DNA of 64,000 bases from Streptomyces misionensis (GCF_900104815.1 NZ_FNTD01000004.1:4418501-4482500), one strand, 5' to 3'. Shown: positions 38,434 to 48,692, numbered from the stretch's first letter. Notes: generated by a model from the sequence alone, not told the origin. Program-made: numbers and translations.

Positions 38434-38967
38434 ATGTCAGCAGCACGTCCCGAAGTCTCCGCAAAAGCCATCACGGTCCGTCGTGCCCGCACCAGCGATG
38501 TCCCGGCCGTGCGCCACCTCCTCGACGCCTACGTCCGCGACCGCATCCTGCTCGACAAAGCCACGGTCACGCTTTACGAGGACATCCAGGAGTTCTGGGT
38601 CGCCGAACGGGACGACAACGCCGAGGTGGTCGGCTGCGGCGCACTGCACGTCATGTGGGAGGACCTGGCGGAAGTGCGCACTCTGGCGGTGAAGCCCGGT
38701 CTCAAGGGCGCGGGCGTCGGCCATCAGTTGCTGGAGAAGTTGCTGCACACCGCGCGCTGGCTCGGCGTTCGCCGCGTTTTCTGCCTGACCTTCGAAGTGG
38801 ACTTCTTCGGGAAGCACGGCTTCGTCGAGATCGGCGAGACGCCGGTCGACACCGATGTCTACGCGGAGCTGCTGCGTTCCTATGACGAGGGCGTCGCGGA
38901 GTTCCTCGGACTCGAACGAGTGAAACCGAACACCTTGGGCAACAGCCGGATGCTTCTGCATCTGTGA
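38434..38967 (+). CDS. argA: amino-acid N-acetyltransferase (GNAT family, ArgA-like)
   Basis: A 177-aa stand-alone GNAT enzyme of the type that makes N-acetylglutamate for arginine synthesis in actinobacteria, unlike the fused AAK-GNAT ArgA of enteric bacteria. Family sequence: VRRARTSDVPAVRHLLDAYV, EDIQEFWVAE, VVGCGALHVMWEDLAEVRTLAV, the acetyl-CoA loop KGAGVGHQLLEKLL, and CLTFEVDFFGKHGF. It starts nine bases after the BlaI-type gene, so they may be co-transcribed. Confidence 0.87.
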   Translation: MSAARPEVSAKAITVRRARTSDVPAVRHLLDAYVRDRILLDKATVTLYEDIQEFWVAERDDNAEVVGCGALHVMWEDLAEVRTLAVKPGLKGAGVGHQLLEKLLHTARWLGVRRVFCLTFEVDFFGKHGFVEIGETPVDTDVYAELLRSYDEGVAEFLGLERVKPNTLGNSRMLLHL

Positions 38968-39087
38968 TCGTCATTGCCGCCGTGACTATGCGCGGTGCCC
39001 TATGTCCGAAACGCGCAGCTTTCCGTACCCGGAGTCCCGAGCGATCCTCTCCCAGGGGTTTGTGTTTTTCCGGCAAAAGCGGTTTGC

Positions 39088-39117
39088 TTTCCGACGTACT
39101 GCAGTACTGCATATAAC
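39088..39117 (+). promoter_or_regulatory. AT-rich lsr2 promoter with tandem 8-mer palindrome
   Basis: TTTCCG (39088-39093), an 18-base spacer and TATAAC (39112-39117) form a likely promoter. Between them GTACTGCA is repeated in tandem (39096-39111), which also makes the perfect palindrome GTACTGCAGTAC. The surrounding 39040-39120 stretch is strikingly A/T-rich for this genome and could be bound by Lsr2 itself. Confidence 0.55.
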
Positions 39118-39182
39118 AGGGGCGGCGAAACGGGCGGACGCGCGCACCCTGACCCTCAACGTTATCGATGAAAGGAAATCCG

Positions 39183-39521
39183 GTGGCACAGAAGGTTCAG
39201 GTCCTTCTTGTCGACGACCTCGACGGCGGCGAGGCGGACGAGACGGTGACGTTCGCGCTGGACGGCAAGACGTACGAGATCGATCTCACGACCGCCAATG
39301 CGGACAAGCTGCGCGGCCTTCTCGACCCTTATGTGAAGGGCGGTCGGCGTACCGGGGGCCGTGCCTCCGGCGGCCGTGGAAAGGCCCGTGCCGCCGCCGG
39401 CGGCGGCAACCAGGACACCGCGGCGATCCGCGCCTGGGCCAAGGAGAACGGCCTGGAGGTCAACGACCGCGGCCGCGTTCCCGCGTCCATCCGCGAGGCG
39501 TACGAGAAGGCCAACGGCTGA
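39183..39521 (+). CDS. lsr2: histone-like nucleoid-silencing protein Lsr2
   Basis: A 112-aa DNA-bridging xenogeneic silencer that binds A/T-rich DNA through the minor groove. The N-terminal dimerisation domain (AQKVQVLLVDDLDGGEADETV, TYEIDLTTANADKLRGLL) is joined by a Gly/Arg/Ala linker (GGRASGGRGKARA) to the C-terminal DNA-binding domain, whose AT-hook-like loop NDRGRVPASIREAYEKANG contains the RGR motif. GTG 39183 follows AAAGGAAA. It lies near clpC, as is usual in Streptomyces. Confidence 0.97.
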   Translation: MAQKVQVLLVDDLDGGEADETVTFALDGKTYEIDLTTANADKLRGLLDPYVKGGRRTGGRASGGRGKARAAAGGGNQDTAAIRAWAKENGLEVNDRGRVPASIREAYEKANG

Positions 39522-39552
39522 TCCGTCGGCCGATTACCGGTACCACGACCGA

Positions 39553-40236
39553 TCACCGGTCCGACCGTACGACCCTTCCGGCGGGGCCGGCGGCCCTCCG
39601 CAGCCGGACGCGGTGACAGCATGCAGCCACCGTGTCCACCAGTCGTACGAGATCGGGGGCGTGCCCAGCGCGCCCCATGGCCGGCATCGCGGGCAGCGAG
39701 GCCCCGGCCTCGTGCCCCGGCTCGGGGGGCCGCAGCCACACGGCGGCCCCCTCAAGGCACTCGGAGAGACCCCGCGAGCGAGCCCCCGGAAGACCCCGGG
39801 AAGGCCTCTCGGCGGACGACGGCGGCCATCCGGGCGGCAACGGGGCCTCAAGGGCGTCCCCCGCCCCCAGGGCCCGCAGATCGAGCGTGACGGCACCCCA
39901 CTCCAGCCACTCCAGCAGCCCCGGCAGCTCCTCCGCGCTGCCCGCGGCCACCAGCAGCTCCATCCGGTCGCCCCGCAGTGCCACCGGCGAGCCCGGCGCG
40001 AGATGCCGGAGCGCCCCGGCGCCCGCCTCGGCCGGCACGTCCAGGACGTCGAACCGGACCCCGGTGGGCAGCCGCGGCGGACGCCCGGGAACGGCGGCCC
40101 AGCCCAGCTCGCGCTCGTACCAGCGCCGGACCTCCCGCCACCCCCGTGCCCCGGGCCACGGCGCGGCGGGCGCTCCCGGTTCGACGGGACGGCGCGGAAG
40201 GGGGACCGTGGAGGGCGTGGAGACCGAGCCAGCCAT
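39553..40236 (-). CDS. SCO3374-type conserved Streptomyces protein, function unknown
   Basis: A 227-aa protein found between lsr2 and clpC in Streptomyces, as I recall it. Its central part (RRWYERELGWAAVPGRPPRLPTGVRFDVLDVPAEAG, ELLVAAGSAEELPGLLEWLEWG, VWLRPPEPGHE, PDLVRLVDTVAACCHRVRLRR) resembles the N-terminal half of bifunctional primase/polymerase proteins, but I do not see a convincing set of catalytic acidic residues. It is convergent with lsr2. Primase activity is not claimed. Confidence 0.75.
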   Translation of the reverse strand: MAGSVSTPSTVPLPRRPVEPGAPAAPWPGARGWREVRRWYERELGWAAVPGRPPRLPTGVRFDVLDVPAEAGAGALRHLAPGSPVALRGDRMELLVAAGSAEELPGLLEWLEWGAVTLDLRALGAGDALEAPLPPGWPPSSAERPSRGLPGARSRGLSECLEGAAVWLRPPEPGHEAGASLPAMPAMGRAGHAPDLVRLVDTVAACCHRVRLRRAAGPAGRVVRSDR

Positions 40237-40665
40237 GCCAGTGCAACCGGCGGAACGGACCCGGAGTTACGCTGGGTGCCCCGTCGATCGCGCACTGTGC
40301 TCGAAATAGGGGCGTACGGGGGCGGGGGGAGCCGCAAGGTTGTTCGCCCATAGCGGAGGGATCGGGTGCGCGCGGCATGGAGTGTCAGTCCCAGCGGGTA
40401 AGACATGCCTAGTGGGAGGGGGCGACGTGCGGGCGAGGCGGCCTCCCGTTCGCCATCGGCGTAGTGGCGAGTGGGGTAACTGCCTGGCCTGCGGGAACAT
40501 CGTCTCGCACCATCGGGTTGGAGCAGATGTCGGCGTTCGGGGTCAGGAGGCCAAGGACGGTGTCGGCAGTTGGAATGAGCGGTCCCCGCTTGCGGGACTA
40601 AGCTGCGGAAGGACAGGGAGGGGAAGTTCCCCCCACTGCCTGACCGCTCTGAGGAGCGATTAACG
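40237..40665. other. 429-base divergent intergenic region upstream of clpC
   Basis: No convincing gene lies here. It contains the ClgR-type site at 40342-40355, a perfect small palindrome GGGGAA-G-TTCCCC at 40620-40632 just before the clpC ribosome-binding site, and a GTCCC...GGGAC pairing around 40582-40597. A long clpC leader is likely. The minus-strand gene starts at 40236. Confidence 0.6.
40342..40355 (+). promoter_or_regulatory. ClgR-type operator upstream of clpC
   Basis: GTTCGCCCATAGCG fits the CGC-N5-GCG core (CGCYNANRGCG) known for the actinobacterial Clp regulator ClgR, which activates clpP and clpC genes. The site is about 310 bases before the clpC start. clgR itself is not in this window. 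Confidence 0.65.
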
Positions 40666-43188
<2,523 letters not shown>

Positions 43189-43210
43189 GCCTCCGGCGGT
43201 TCAGCTGAAA

Positions 43211-43244
43211 AAAGGGGCCGGTGCCTTCGGGCACCGGCCCCTTT
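43211..43244. terminator. bidirectional terminator between clpC and the NACHT gene
   Basis: A perfect 15-base stem (AAAGGGGCCGGTGCC / GGCACCGGCCCCTTT) with a TTCG tetraloop; the A-tract on one side and T-tract on the other suit both directions. The last base of the right arm is also the last base of the NACHT gene's stop codon. Confidence 0.93.
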
Positions 43245-46200
43245 CAGTGTTCTTCCACGGTGAGTTCGGCGTTCGGGAAGAGTTCCCGGTACCGGGACGC
43301 GGTGACGGAATGGCCGGGCTGATTCACCAGGACCACCGAGCGCAGGCCCGGTAGCCGGTGCGCCAGGGGCGAGAGGTCTTCGGTGCCGGACATCATGCCG
43401 ACCTGAAGAACCTCGATGCCGGGAAGGACCGGCATCGGGTCGACGGAGTGCGTCAGCACCCTGCCGTTCAGGTCGATGCGGGTCAGCCGGGGCAGTTCCG
43501 CGACTTCACACCAGTCGTCCTCCGTCAGCTCCGTGGCCAGCGATCCGAAACTCAGGGTGCGCAGAGACGCCCACCGACTCAGCCCGCGCAACCCCGTGCT
43601 TTTGATGCTGTGCACGCCGAGGAAAAGGGATTCCAGCGGGGCGTCCACCGGCAGAGCATCGGTGAGGTCGGCCCCCGGCAGTTCCTGGTGTACGGAAAGG
43701 TCGGTGAGGGATCGGAGGGACCGCAGTCCGGTCATGTCGGCGATGCCGCAGGCGAGCGTGGTGAGCGGGAGAACGGAAAGTCGGTCCACTCCGGTGGCCG
43801 GACAGCCGAGCACCCCAAGTCGACGCAAACCACTGAACGGAACAAGAGCGCCCAGATCGGTGAGGTCAGGGTTGTCCAATATGAAAAGCGTTCTCACGGC
43901 CTCGGGGGCCGGCACAGCGGCCAGGATGTCCTCGGCGCTGTGCGGGCCGCCGAAAGACAGCTGGGGCCAGGGACGCATCAAGCCCAGTGCCGCGCGCTGT
44001 TCGGACGAGTCGCAGTTCAGGCGGAGACCTGCCCGGCTCAGATGATCCAGCACCTCCGCCGCATACTCCCCGGCGTCGAACCGCCCCCACGTCCCCACCA
44101 ACTGCCGCCGCACATCCAGATCCGGATGCTCCCGGAACCGCCGCAGCACCCCCAGCGCCCCCTCCGGCTCCGCCTCCCCCAGGAGGGACGCGGTGATCAC
44201 CACGCCCAGTGACTCCGCGGCCGTCAGTCCCTCCGGGCCCGGCAGCAGCTCCAGCACCAGCGGGCCCGCGCCGGCCAGGGACCGCGCGTCCTCCTTCGTC
44301 CGCGGCGGGATCAGCGCCGCCGCCCGCTCCTCGACCTCCGCCCGCACCCCCGCGTCCAGGGCCACCGCGTGTTCCAGGCAGGCGAGGGCCAGCAAGGTCA
44401 GCCGGGGGGTGTCCCGGGCGAGCAGCTGCCGGAGCAGCCAGGCCCGTTCCCGGGGGCGCGCGTGGGCGACGGCCATGCGGATGACGTCCTCCCACTGGGT
44501 GTCGTCGGCGTGGCCGAGCAGCACCTCCAGATGCCCTTCCCCGACCGCGTACCGCGCCCCCAGGTAGTCCTGGAAGGTGCGGTGGACGAAGTCCACGACG
44601 CCCTGTGCCGGCTGCCGCAGCAGGCCGCTGCGCAGCAGCAGCTCCCGCAGGACCGCCGGCGCGTCACCGCCCGCCGAGGCCACCGCCGGAAGGCACCGCT
44701 CCACGATGCCCTCCGCCGTGCCGGCGTCCATCTCCGTGCGGCCGCTGAGCACCAGCGCGTACGCGAGCCGTTGCAGCAGCTCCAGCTGCGCCTCCTCGCC
44801 CAGTTCGACGGCCATGCCCCGCTCCCGGTCCCGGCGCGCGAGCAGCATCGTGAGGGCGGCGTCGTACAACTCCTTGCGGCCGGTGGGGAGATAGCCCCGG
44901 CGTTCGCGGTGCAGGGCGCAGATCAGGCCGCACATCAGGGGGTTGGTGGTCAGCCGGGCCAGATCGCGCTTCGTGCGCAGGGAGTCCAGCAGCGGCGCCT
45001 CGAACTCCGGGGCCCGCGCCGCCTCGTGCCAGCGGCGGACGAAGGTGGCGACCTCCGAGCGGCGCATCGGGGCCAGGGTCAGCTCCCGGAAGCCCTCCTG
45101 GGCCAGCCAGTCGGCGCGGACGGCGGTCGGGCGGGAGGTCAGCAGCCAGCGGTTGCCGGGGTAGGCCGAAAGGAGGGAGCGCAGCCAGTCGCGGGTGCGG
45201 TGGCGGTCGGCGGCCGGTATCTCGTCCAGGCCGTCCACGAGGACCAGGCCCCGGCCCGCCGTGAGCACGCGTTCGGCCCAGCCCTCCGGCGGGGTCAGCG
45301 GGCAGCTCACGGCCTTCAGGAAGCCGTCCGGGGAGGGCAGGGTGCCGGTGCGGATCAGGGTGCGCAGGGGGAGGACGAAGGGGACGCGGCCGCCGTCGCG
45401 GGCCGCGGTGACCGCGAGCCACTGCACCAGGGTGGTCTTGCCGGAACCGGCGTCGCCGCGCAGCAGCACCCGGTCGTCGGCGAGCAGCGCCTCCTCGGCC
45501 CGCAGCCGGCCGGTGACGGCCGGCGGGTGCTCGCCGGTCGCCTGGTCGGGCGGGGCGTCCCCGGCCGTCGTCGCCTCCAGGCTCAGGTAGGCGACTTCCA
45601 GGGGCCAGCGGTCCGGGGAGTCGCGCAGGTCGACGCCGTAGATGGTGATGTGGTTGTGGCGGTCGGCCACGTACGGCAGGTAGCGGCGCTCGAAGGCGGT
45701 GTCGCGCCCGTCGGGGCGCGGGGTGCGGACGATCAACTCGTCCACCTTGGCGATCAGTTCGGCCTGGGCGCGGCTCTGTTCCACGAGGGTGCGGGCCACG
45801 AAGGACGACCGCCGGGTGAAGAACTCCAGGATCTGGAGGCAGGCCCATTCGGTCGCCGAGTCGAGGAAGTGGCGGGCGTCCGTGGAGAGGCCGTCGAAGG
45901 CCCTCGAGCCGTCGCTCAGCCGTCTCGCCAGCTCGCGGTACCCGAGGCGCACCGCCTGTACGTCGTCCATGTCCAGCTCGCCGAGCGTCAGCAGACGTCT
46001 GGCCAGCGCATCGGCCACCGCGCTCCGCTCGTCCGCCGGGAACGGTGCCTCGCCCGGGGACTCCACCGCCCGGTCCACGATCCGCTCGGCGAGCCTGTGG
46101 ACGTCCTTCTCGCCGAGCGTCCGTTTCTCGCCCCGGAAGGTCACCAGCGCGGACAGCCGCACCGGCCTGTCCACCAGGCCCGCCCCGGGGGCGTCCCGCA

Positions 46201-46270
46201 CGATCAGCTTCCGCACCAGCGGGCCGATCGCGGCGGACGCCAGCTTGCCACCCAGTACCGTCGGCTCCAT
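43244..46270 (-). CDS. NACHT-domain STAND NTPase with C-terminal leucine-rich region (NLR-like)
   Basis: A 1008-aa signal-transducing ATPase. Residues 1-190: a helical N-terminal domain of unknown role (AIGPLVRKLIVRDAPGAG, ADALARRLLTLGEL), possibly the effector. NACHT core: Walker A GDAGSGKTT with K278, Walker B-type LVLVDGLDEIP (about 342-352), NRWLLTSRPTAV, then winged-helix/superhelical parts (VDFVHRTFQDYLGARYAV). Residues about 740-1000: repeated leucine-rich units (LRRLGVLGC, LRSLRSLTDLSVHQEL, LRTLSFGSL, LTRIDLNG), the probable sensor. No signal peptide or clear membrane span. The order effector-NACHT-LRR matches animal and plant NLRs and the bacterial bNACHT antiphage proteins. The 3' part of the gene (sensor) has more A/T-ending codons than its neighbours. 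Defence is inference. Confidence 0.85.
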   Translation of the reverse strand: MEPTVLGGKLASAAIGPLVRKLIVRDAPGAGLVDRPVRLSALVTFRGEKRTLGEKDVHRLAERIVDRAVESPGEAPFPADERSAVADALARRLLTLGELDMDDVQAVRLGYRELARRLSDGSRAFDGLSTDARHFLDSATEWACLQILEFFTRRSSFVARTLVEQSRAQAELIAKVDELIVRTPRPDGRDTAFERRYLPYVADRHNHITIYGVDLRDSPDRWPLEVAYLSLEATTAGDAPPDQATGEHPPAVTGRLRAEEALLADDRVLLRGDAGSGKTTLVQWLAVTAARDGGRVPFVLPLRTLIRTGTLPSPDGFLKAVSCPLTPPEGWAERVLTAGRGLVLVDGLDEIPAADRHRTRDWLRSLLSAYPGNRWLLTSRPTAVRADWLAQEGFRELTLAPMRRSEVATFVRRWHEAARAPEFEAPLLDSLRTKRDLARLTTNPLMCGLICALHRERRGYLPTGRKELYDAALTMLLARRDRERGMAVELGEEAQLELLQRLAYALVLSGRTEMDAGTAEGIVERCLPAVASAGGDAPAVLRELLLRSGLLRQPAQGVVDFVHRTFQDYLGARYAVGEGHLEVLLGHADDTQWEDVIRMAVAHARPRERAWLLRQLLARDTPRLTLLALACLEHAVALDAGVRAEVEERAAALIPPRTKEDARSLAGAGPLVLELLPGPEGLTAAESLGVVITASLLGEAEPEGALGVLRRFREHPDLDVRRQLVGTWGRFDAGEYAAEVLDHLSRAGLRLNCDSSEQRAALGLMRPWPQLSFGGPHSAEDILAAVPAPEAVRTLFILDNPDLTDLGALVPFSGLRRLGVLGCPATGVDRLSVLPLTTLACGIADMTGLRSLRSLTDLSVHQELPGADLTDALPVDAPLESLFLGVHSIKSTGLRGLSRWASLRTLSFGSLATELTEDDWCEVAELPRLTRIDLNGRVLTHSVDPMPVLPGIEVLQVGMMSGTEDLSPLAHRLPGLRSVVLVNQPGHSVTASRYRELFPNAELTVEEH

Positions 46271-46326
46271 CCGCCACCCCCGTGGTCGTACGACGTCCCG
46301 AAGACTACGGACGGAGCCTAACCGGG

Positions 46327-46968
46327 TTACGACAACTGGCCGTCGTAGTCGGGCAGTTTGAAGGTGCGGTCGGCGTGGCCGCCGGAGAGGTCGGTGGCGC
46401 TGTTGCCGATGTTGGCGATGATGTCGTAGCCCCTGCTCTCGATGCCGGCGCGCTGGGCCGTCTTGTAGTCGGCGACGTTCTTGAAGAGGTCGACGAGGCC
46501 GCGCACGTAGAGGCCGGAGACCCGGTAGCCGTCGTACTCCAGGTTCCACTTGGTGGGCGCCTCGATGATGCCCGGGCGGGCGGTGACGAAGAAGAGGGAG
46601 ACGCCGTGCTCCTGGGCGTACTCGGCGACGTCCAGGACCGGCCCGTTGGCCGCCTGCGGGACCTGGAAGCCGAGGTCGGTCGCCAGCGCGGTGTTGTCGA
46701 TGTCGAGGACGATGGCCTGCTTCTCGCCCGGTCCGGCGTCGGCGATGCGCTCCTTGATGTAGGGCAGTGCCTGGTCCATCACGGTCCGGCAGTCCTGCTG
46801 CCAGGTGGCGTAGTCGACCTTGCCGGTGGTGGCGCTCGCCGTCGTCGCCGCGGTGGCGGCCTGGGCCGGGCCGGCGTCCGCCGCCCGGGCCGGGGCGGCC
46901 ACGGCGGCCAGGGCGGCCACGGCGACGGCGGTCACGGTGATGCGGCGCGCCAGGGGGCGTGTGGTCAT
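46327..46968 (-). CDS. secreted HAD-family acid phosphatase
   Basis: A 213-aa exported phosphatase of the class B/HAD superfamily. The N-terminal signal peptide (RRITVTAVAVAALAAVAAPARA) has an AxA cleavage site near residue 30. The catalytic motif DIDNTA supplies the nucleophilic Asp (DxDxT), FFVTARPG is motif II, and NIGNSATDLSGG near the end gives the magnesium-binding Asp. Substrate unknown; relatives hydrolyse nucleotides or other phosphomonoesters outside the cell. ATG 46968 has GAGGAA upstream. It lies 56 bases after the NACHT gene start on the same strand. Confidence 0.88.
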   Translation of the reverse strand: MTTRPLARRITVTAVAVAALAAVAAPARAADAGPAQAATAATTASATTGKVDYATWQQDCRTVMDQALPYIKERIADAGPGEKQAIVLDIDNTALATDLGFQVPQAANGPVLDVAEYAQEHGVSLFFVTARPGIIEAPTKWNLEYDGYRVSGLYVRGLVDLFKNVADYKTAQRAGIESRGYDIIANIGNSATDLSGGHADRTFKLPDYDGQLS

Positions 46969-47418
46969 CGGTGGGGGTTCCTCTCGCATCCGTCAGGAGA
47001 TGGCAGGTGCATGATCTGTGGTGCGGGTGGCGTGAGGGGAACCGTAGGGTTACCGGACGGTAGGTGGATAGGGGTCTGCGTCACATTCACGGGCCGCGCG
47101 CATACGCCGGCCCGGTGATAAGGCGCACAGGCGAAATGTCCCTTACTACCCCCGATAGTGGGATGGGCCGACCGGGTAAAGGGTCGGCAAAAGGCGTGCC
47201 GATCCCGGAACCCGGGGTCATAGGAGCACGTCGGGGGCGTAGGTGCCCCGGTGGTCACCGGGCCTGTCAAGGTGATGGCGGGCCGGGGGCCCTCTACTAC
47301 CGCGCGCCGTAGAAGCGTCGCTTTTACCCGGCGGGGCGATCGGTTACCAAGGGATGGCCGCCGCGGTGGACGTCTGTGCGCCGGGTGGCCGATCTGTCCC
47401 CGATTTCACGAGGTCCCG
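46969..47418. other. 450-base divergent region between acid phosphatase and M23 endopeptidase
   Basis: No gene is visible. It must hold both promoters. Toward the M23 gene there are several hairpins: GCCGACC...GGTCGGC (47167-47188), CCCGGTG-GT-CACCGGG (around 47247-47262), plus repeated TACTACC-type sequence. The likely long leader suggests post-transcriptional control. I looked for the conserved c-di-AMP (ydaO) riboswitch sequences that precede many Streptomyces wall-hydrolase genes and did not find them. Confidence 0.5.
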
Positions 47419-47967
47419 ATGATCAAGCGCTTCACGTCCCGTGCTCTCCGTACGTCCTCGCTCCGTACCCGTGCCGCCGTCCTGGCCGCCGGTGTCGCTG
47501 TCCCGGTCGTGCTGGGCGCCGGAGCCGCGAGCGCCGCTCCGTCGGCCGCCTCCTGGGTCGACCCGGTGAAGAAGTACTCGCTGTCGGCGGGCTTCAACCA
47601 GTCCGGCGCCCGCTGGGTCGCCAAGCACAGCGGCCAGGACTTCGCCGTGCCGACCGGCACCGACGTCGTCGCCGTGCACGGCGGCACCGTGGTCAAGGCC
47701 GGTCCCAACGGCGCCGGCGACGGCCCCGCGTACGGCAACGCCGTCGTGATCAAGCACGAGAACGGCGTCTACTCCCAGTACGCGCACCTGTCCCGGGTGG
47801 ACGTGCGCATCGGTCAGACCGTGAAGGCGGGCCAGCACATCGCCCTGTCCGGCTCCACCGGCAACTCCACCGGCCCGCACCTGCACTTCGAGATCCGTAC
47901 GACCCCGAACTACGGCTCCGCCCTCAACCCGCTGTCCTACCTGCGCGGCAAGGGCCTCAAGGTCTGA
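47419..47967 (+). CDS. secreted M23 family metallopeptidase (peptidoglycan endopeptidase)
   Basis: A 182-aa exported LytM-type zinc endopeptidase. The signal peptide ends near residue 41 (GVAVPVVLGAGAASAAP). Zinc ligands are in KHSGQDFAVP (HxxxD) and GPHLHFEIRT (HxH); the sequence GQTVKAGQHIALSGSTGNSTGPH is typical. The mature protein is just one small catalytic domain with no binding modules. ATG 47419 follows ACGAGG. It probably cuts peptide cross-links in the wall during growth or germination. Confidence 0.93.
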   Translation: MIKRFTSRALRTSSLRTRAAVLAAGVAVPVVLGAGAASAAPSAASWVDPVKKYSLSAGFNQSGARWVAKHSGQDFAVPTGTDVVAVHGGTVVKAGPNGAGDGPAYGNAVVIKHENGVYSQYAHLSRVDVRIGQTVKAGQHIALSGSTGNSTGPHLHFEIRTTPNYGSALNPLSYLRGKGLKV

Positions 47968-47974
47968 GCGGACA

Positions 47975-48568
47975 CTACCGGCGCGCGTGCTCGTGCGCCT
48001 GGGTGACCTGGTCCAGGGCGACCTCGAGAACGGCCGCGCGCTTCTTCTCGACGTCGCCCTCCAGGTCCTGGAGCAGGAACATGCCGGCGTGCAGGGTGAA
48101 CAGGGCGCTGACCGAGCGCACCTGGTCGACCAGTTCGGCGTCCGGGTCCAGCAGGATGTCCCGCAGGCAGCGCATCCGGTCCTTGAAGGCGTCGCCGATG
48201 CGCAGCTCCCGCACCGTCGCCTGGTTCTCCTGCATGAAACGGAACAGCGGCTCCGCGTGCGAGAGGGCCTGGCTGTAGCGCCGTACGATCTCCCGCTTCG
48301 TCTCCAGGGTGTGCGGCTGGCCGCGTCCCCACTCGATCAGGTCCTGGATCGGCTGCGTCAGGTCCTCGAAGAGGCTGACGATGATCTCTTCCTTGGTCTT
48401 GAAGTGGTAGTACAGGGCCGCCTTGGTGACGTCGAGACGCTCCGCGATCTCGCGCAGAGAGGTCTTCTCGTAGCCCTGCTCCGCGAAGAGTTCGAGCGCG
48501 ACGTCCTGGATGCGCTGGCGTGTGTTGCCGCGGCGCTGCTGCTTGGTGCCGTCCATGGTGCCGCCCAT
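47975..48568 (-). CDS. TetR family regulator of the adjacent MFS gene
   Basis: A 197-aa repressor. The N-terminal HTH (RQRIQDVALELFAEQGYEKTSLREIAERLDVTKAALYYHFKTKEEI) is canonical, and the C-terminal helical part binds an inducer. ATG 48568 has AAGGAG seven bases upstream; ATG 48556 is a second option. It is divergent from an MFS efflux gene, with a long inverted repeat between them, so it almost surely controls both. Confidence 0.92.
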   Translation of the reverse strand: MGGTMDGTKQQRRGNTRQRIQDVALELFAEQGYEKTSLREIAERLDVTKAALYYHFKTKEEIIVSLFEDLTQPIQDLIEWGRGQPHTLETKREIVRRYSQALSHAEPLFRFMQENQATVRELRIGDAFKDRMRCLRDILLDPDAELVDQVRSVSALFTLHAGMFLLQDLEGDVEKKRAAVLEVALDQVTQAHEHARR

Positions 48569-48596
48569 CCTGGTACTCCTTGCGCTCCCGCGAAAC

Positions 48597-48661
48597 TTAC
48601 TTGACGCCCGGCTAGTTGCCGTCTACCTTGCCAGTGTAGTGACTAGCCGGGCGGCAAGTAA
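48597..48661. promoter_or_regulatory. 20-base inverted repeat, probable TetR operator
   Basis: Arms at 48597-48616 and 48642-48661 (core CGCCCGGCTAGT / ACTAGCCGGGCG) match at 19 of 20 positions around a 25-base spacer. TTGACG and TTGCCG boxes inside the arms could be -35 elements. The repeat fills the regulator-efflux intergenic region. Confidence 0.75.
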
Positions 48662-48692
48662 GTGGAGGCCGGGGGGAGTGGGAAGAAGAAAG

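Noticed and set aside
40340..40663. 107-codon open frame directly before clpC
   Set aside because: It starts with TTG without a ribosome-binding site, overlaps the ClgR-type site and the clpC ribosome-binding region, and its composition is not protein-like. It is more likely leader sequence.
46969..47418. c-di-AMP (ydaO) riboswitch before the M23 gene
   Set aside because: The conserved sequence blocks that I know for this riboswitch are not present, although hairpins are.
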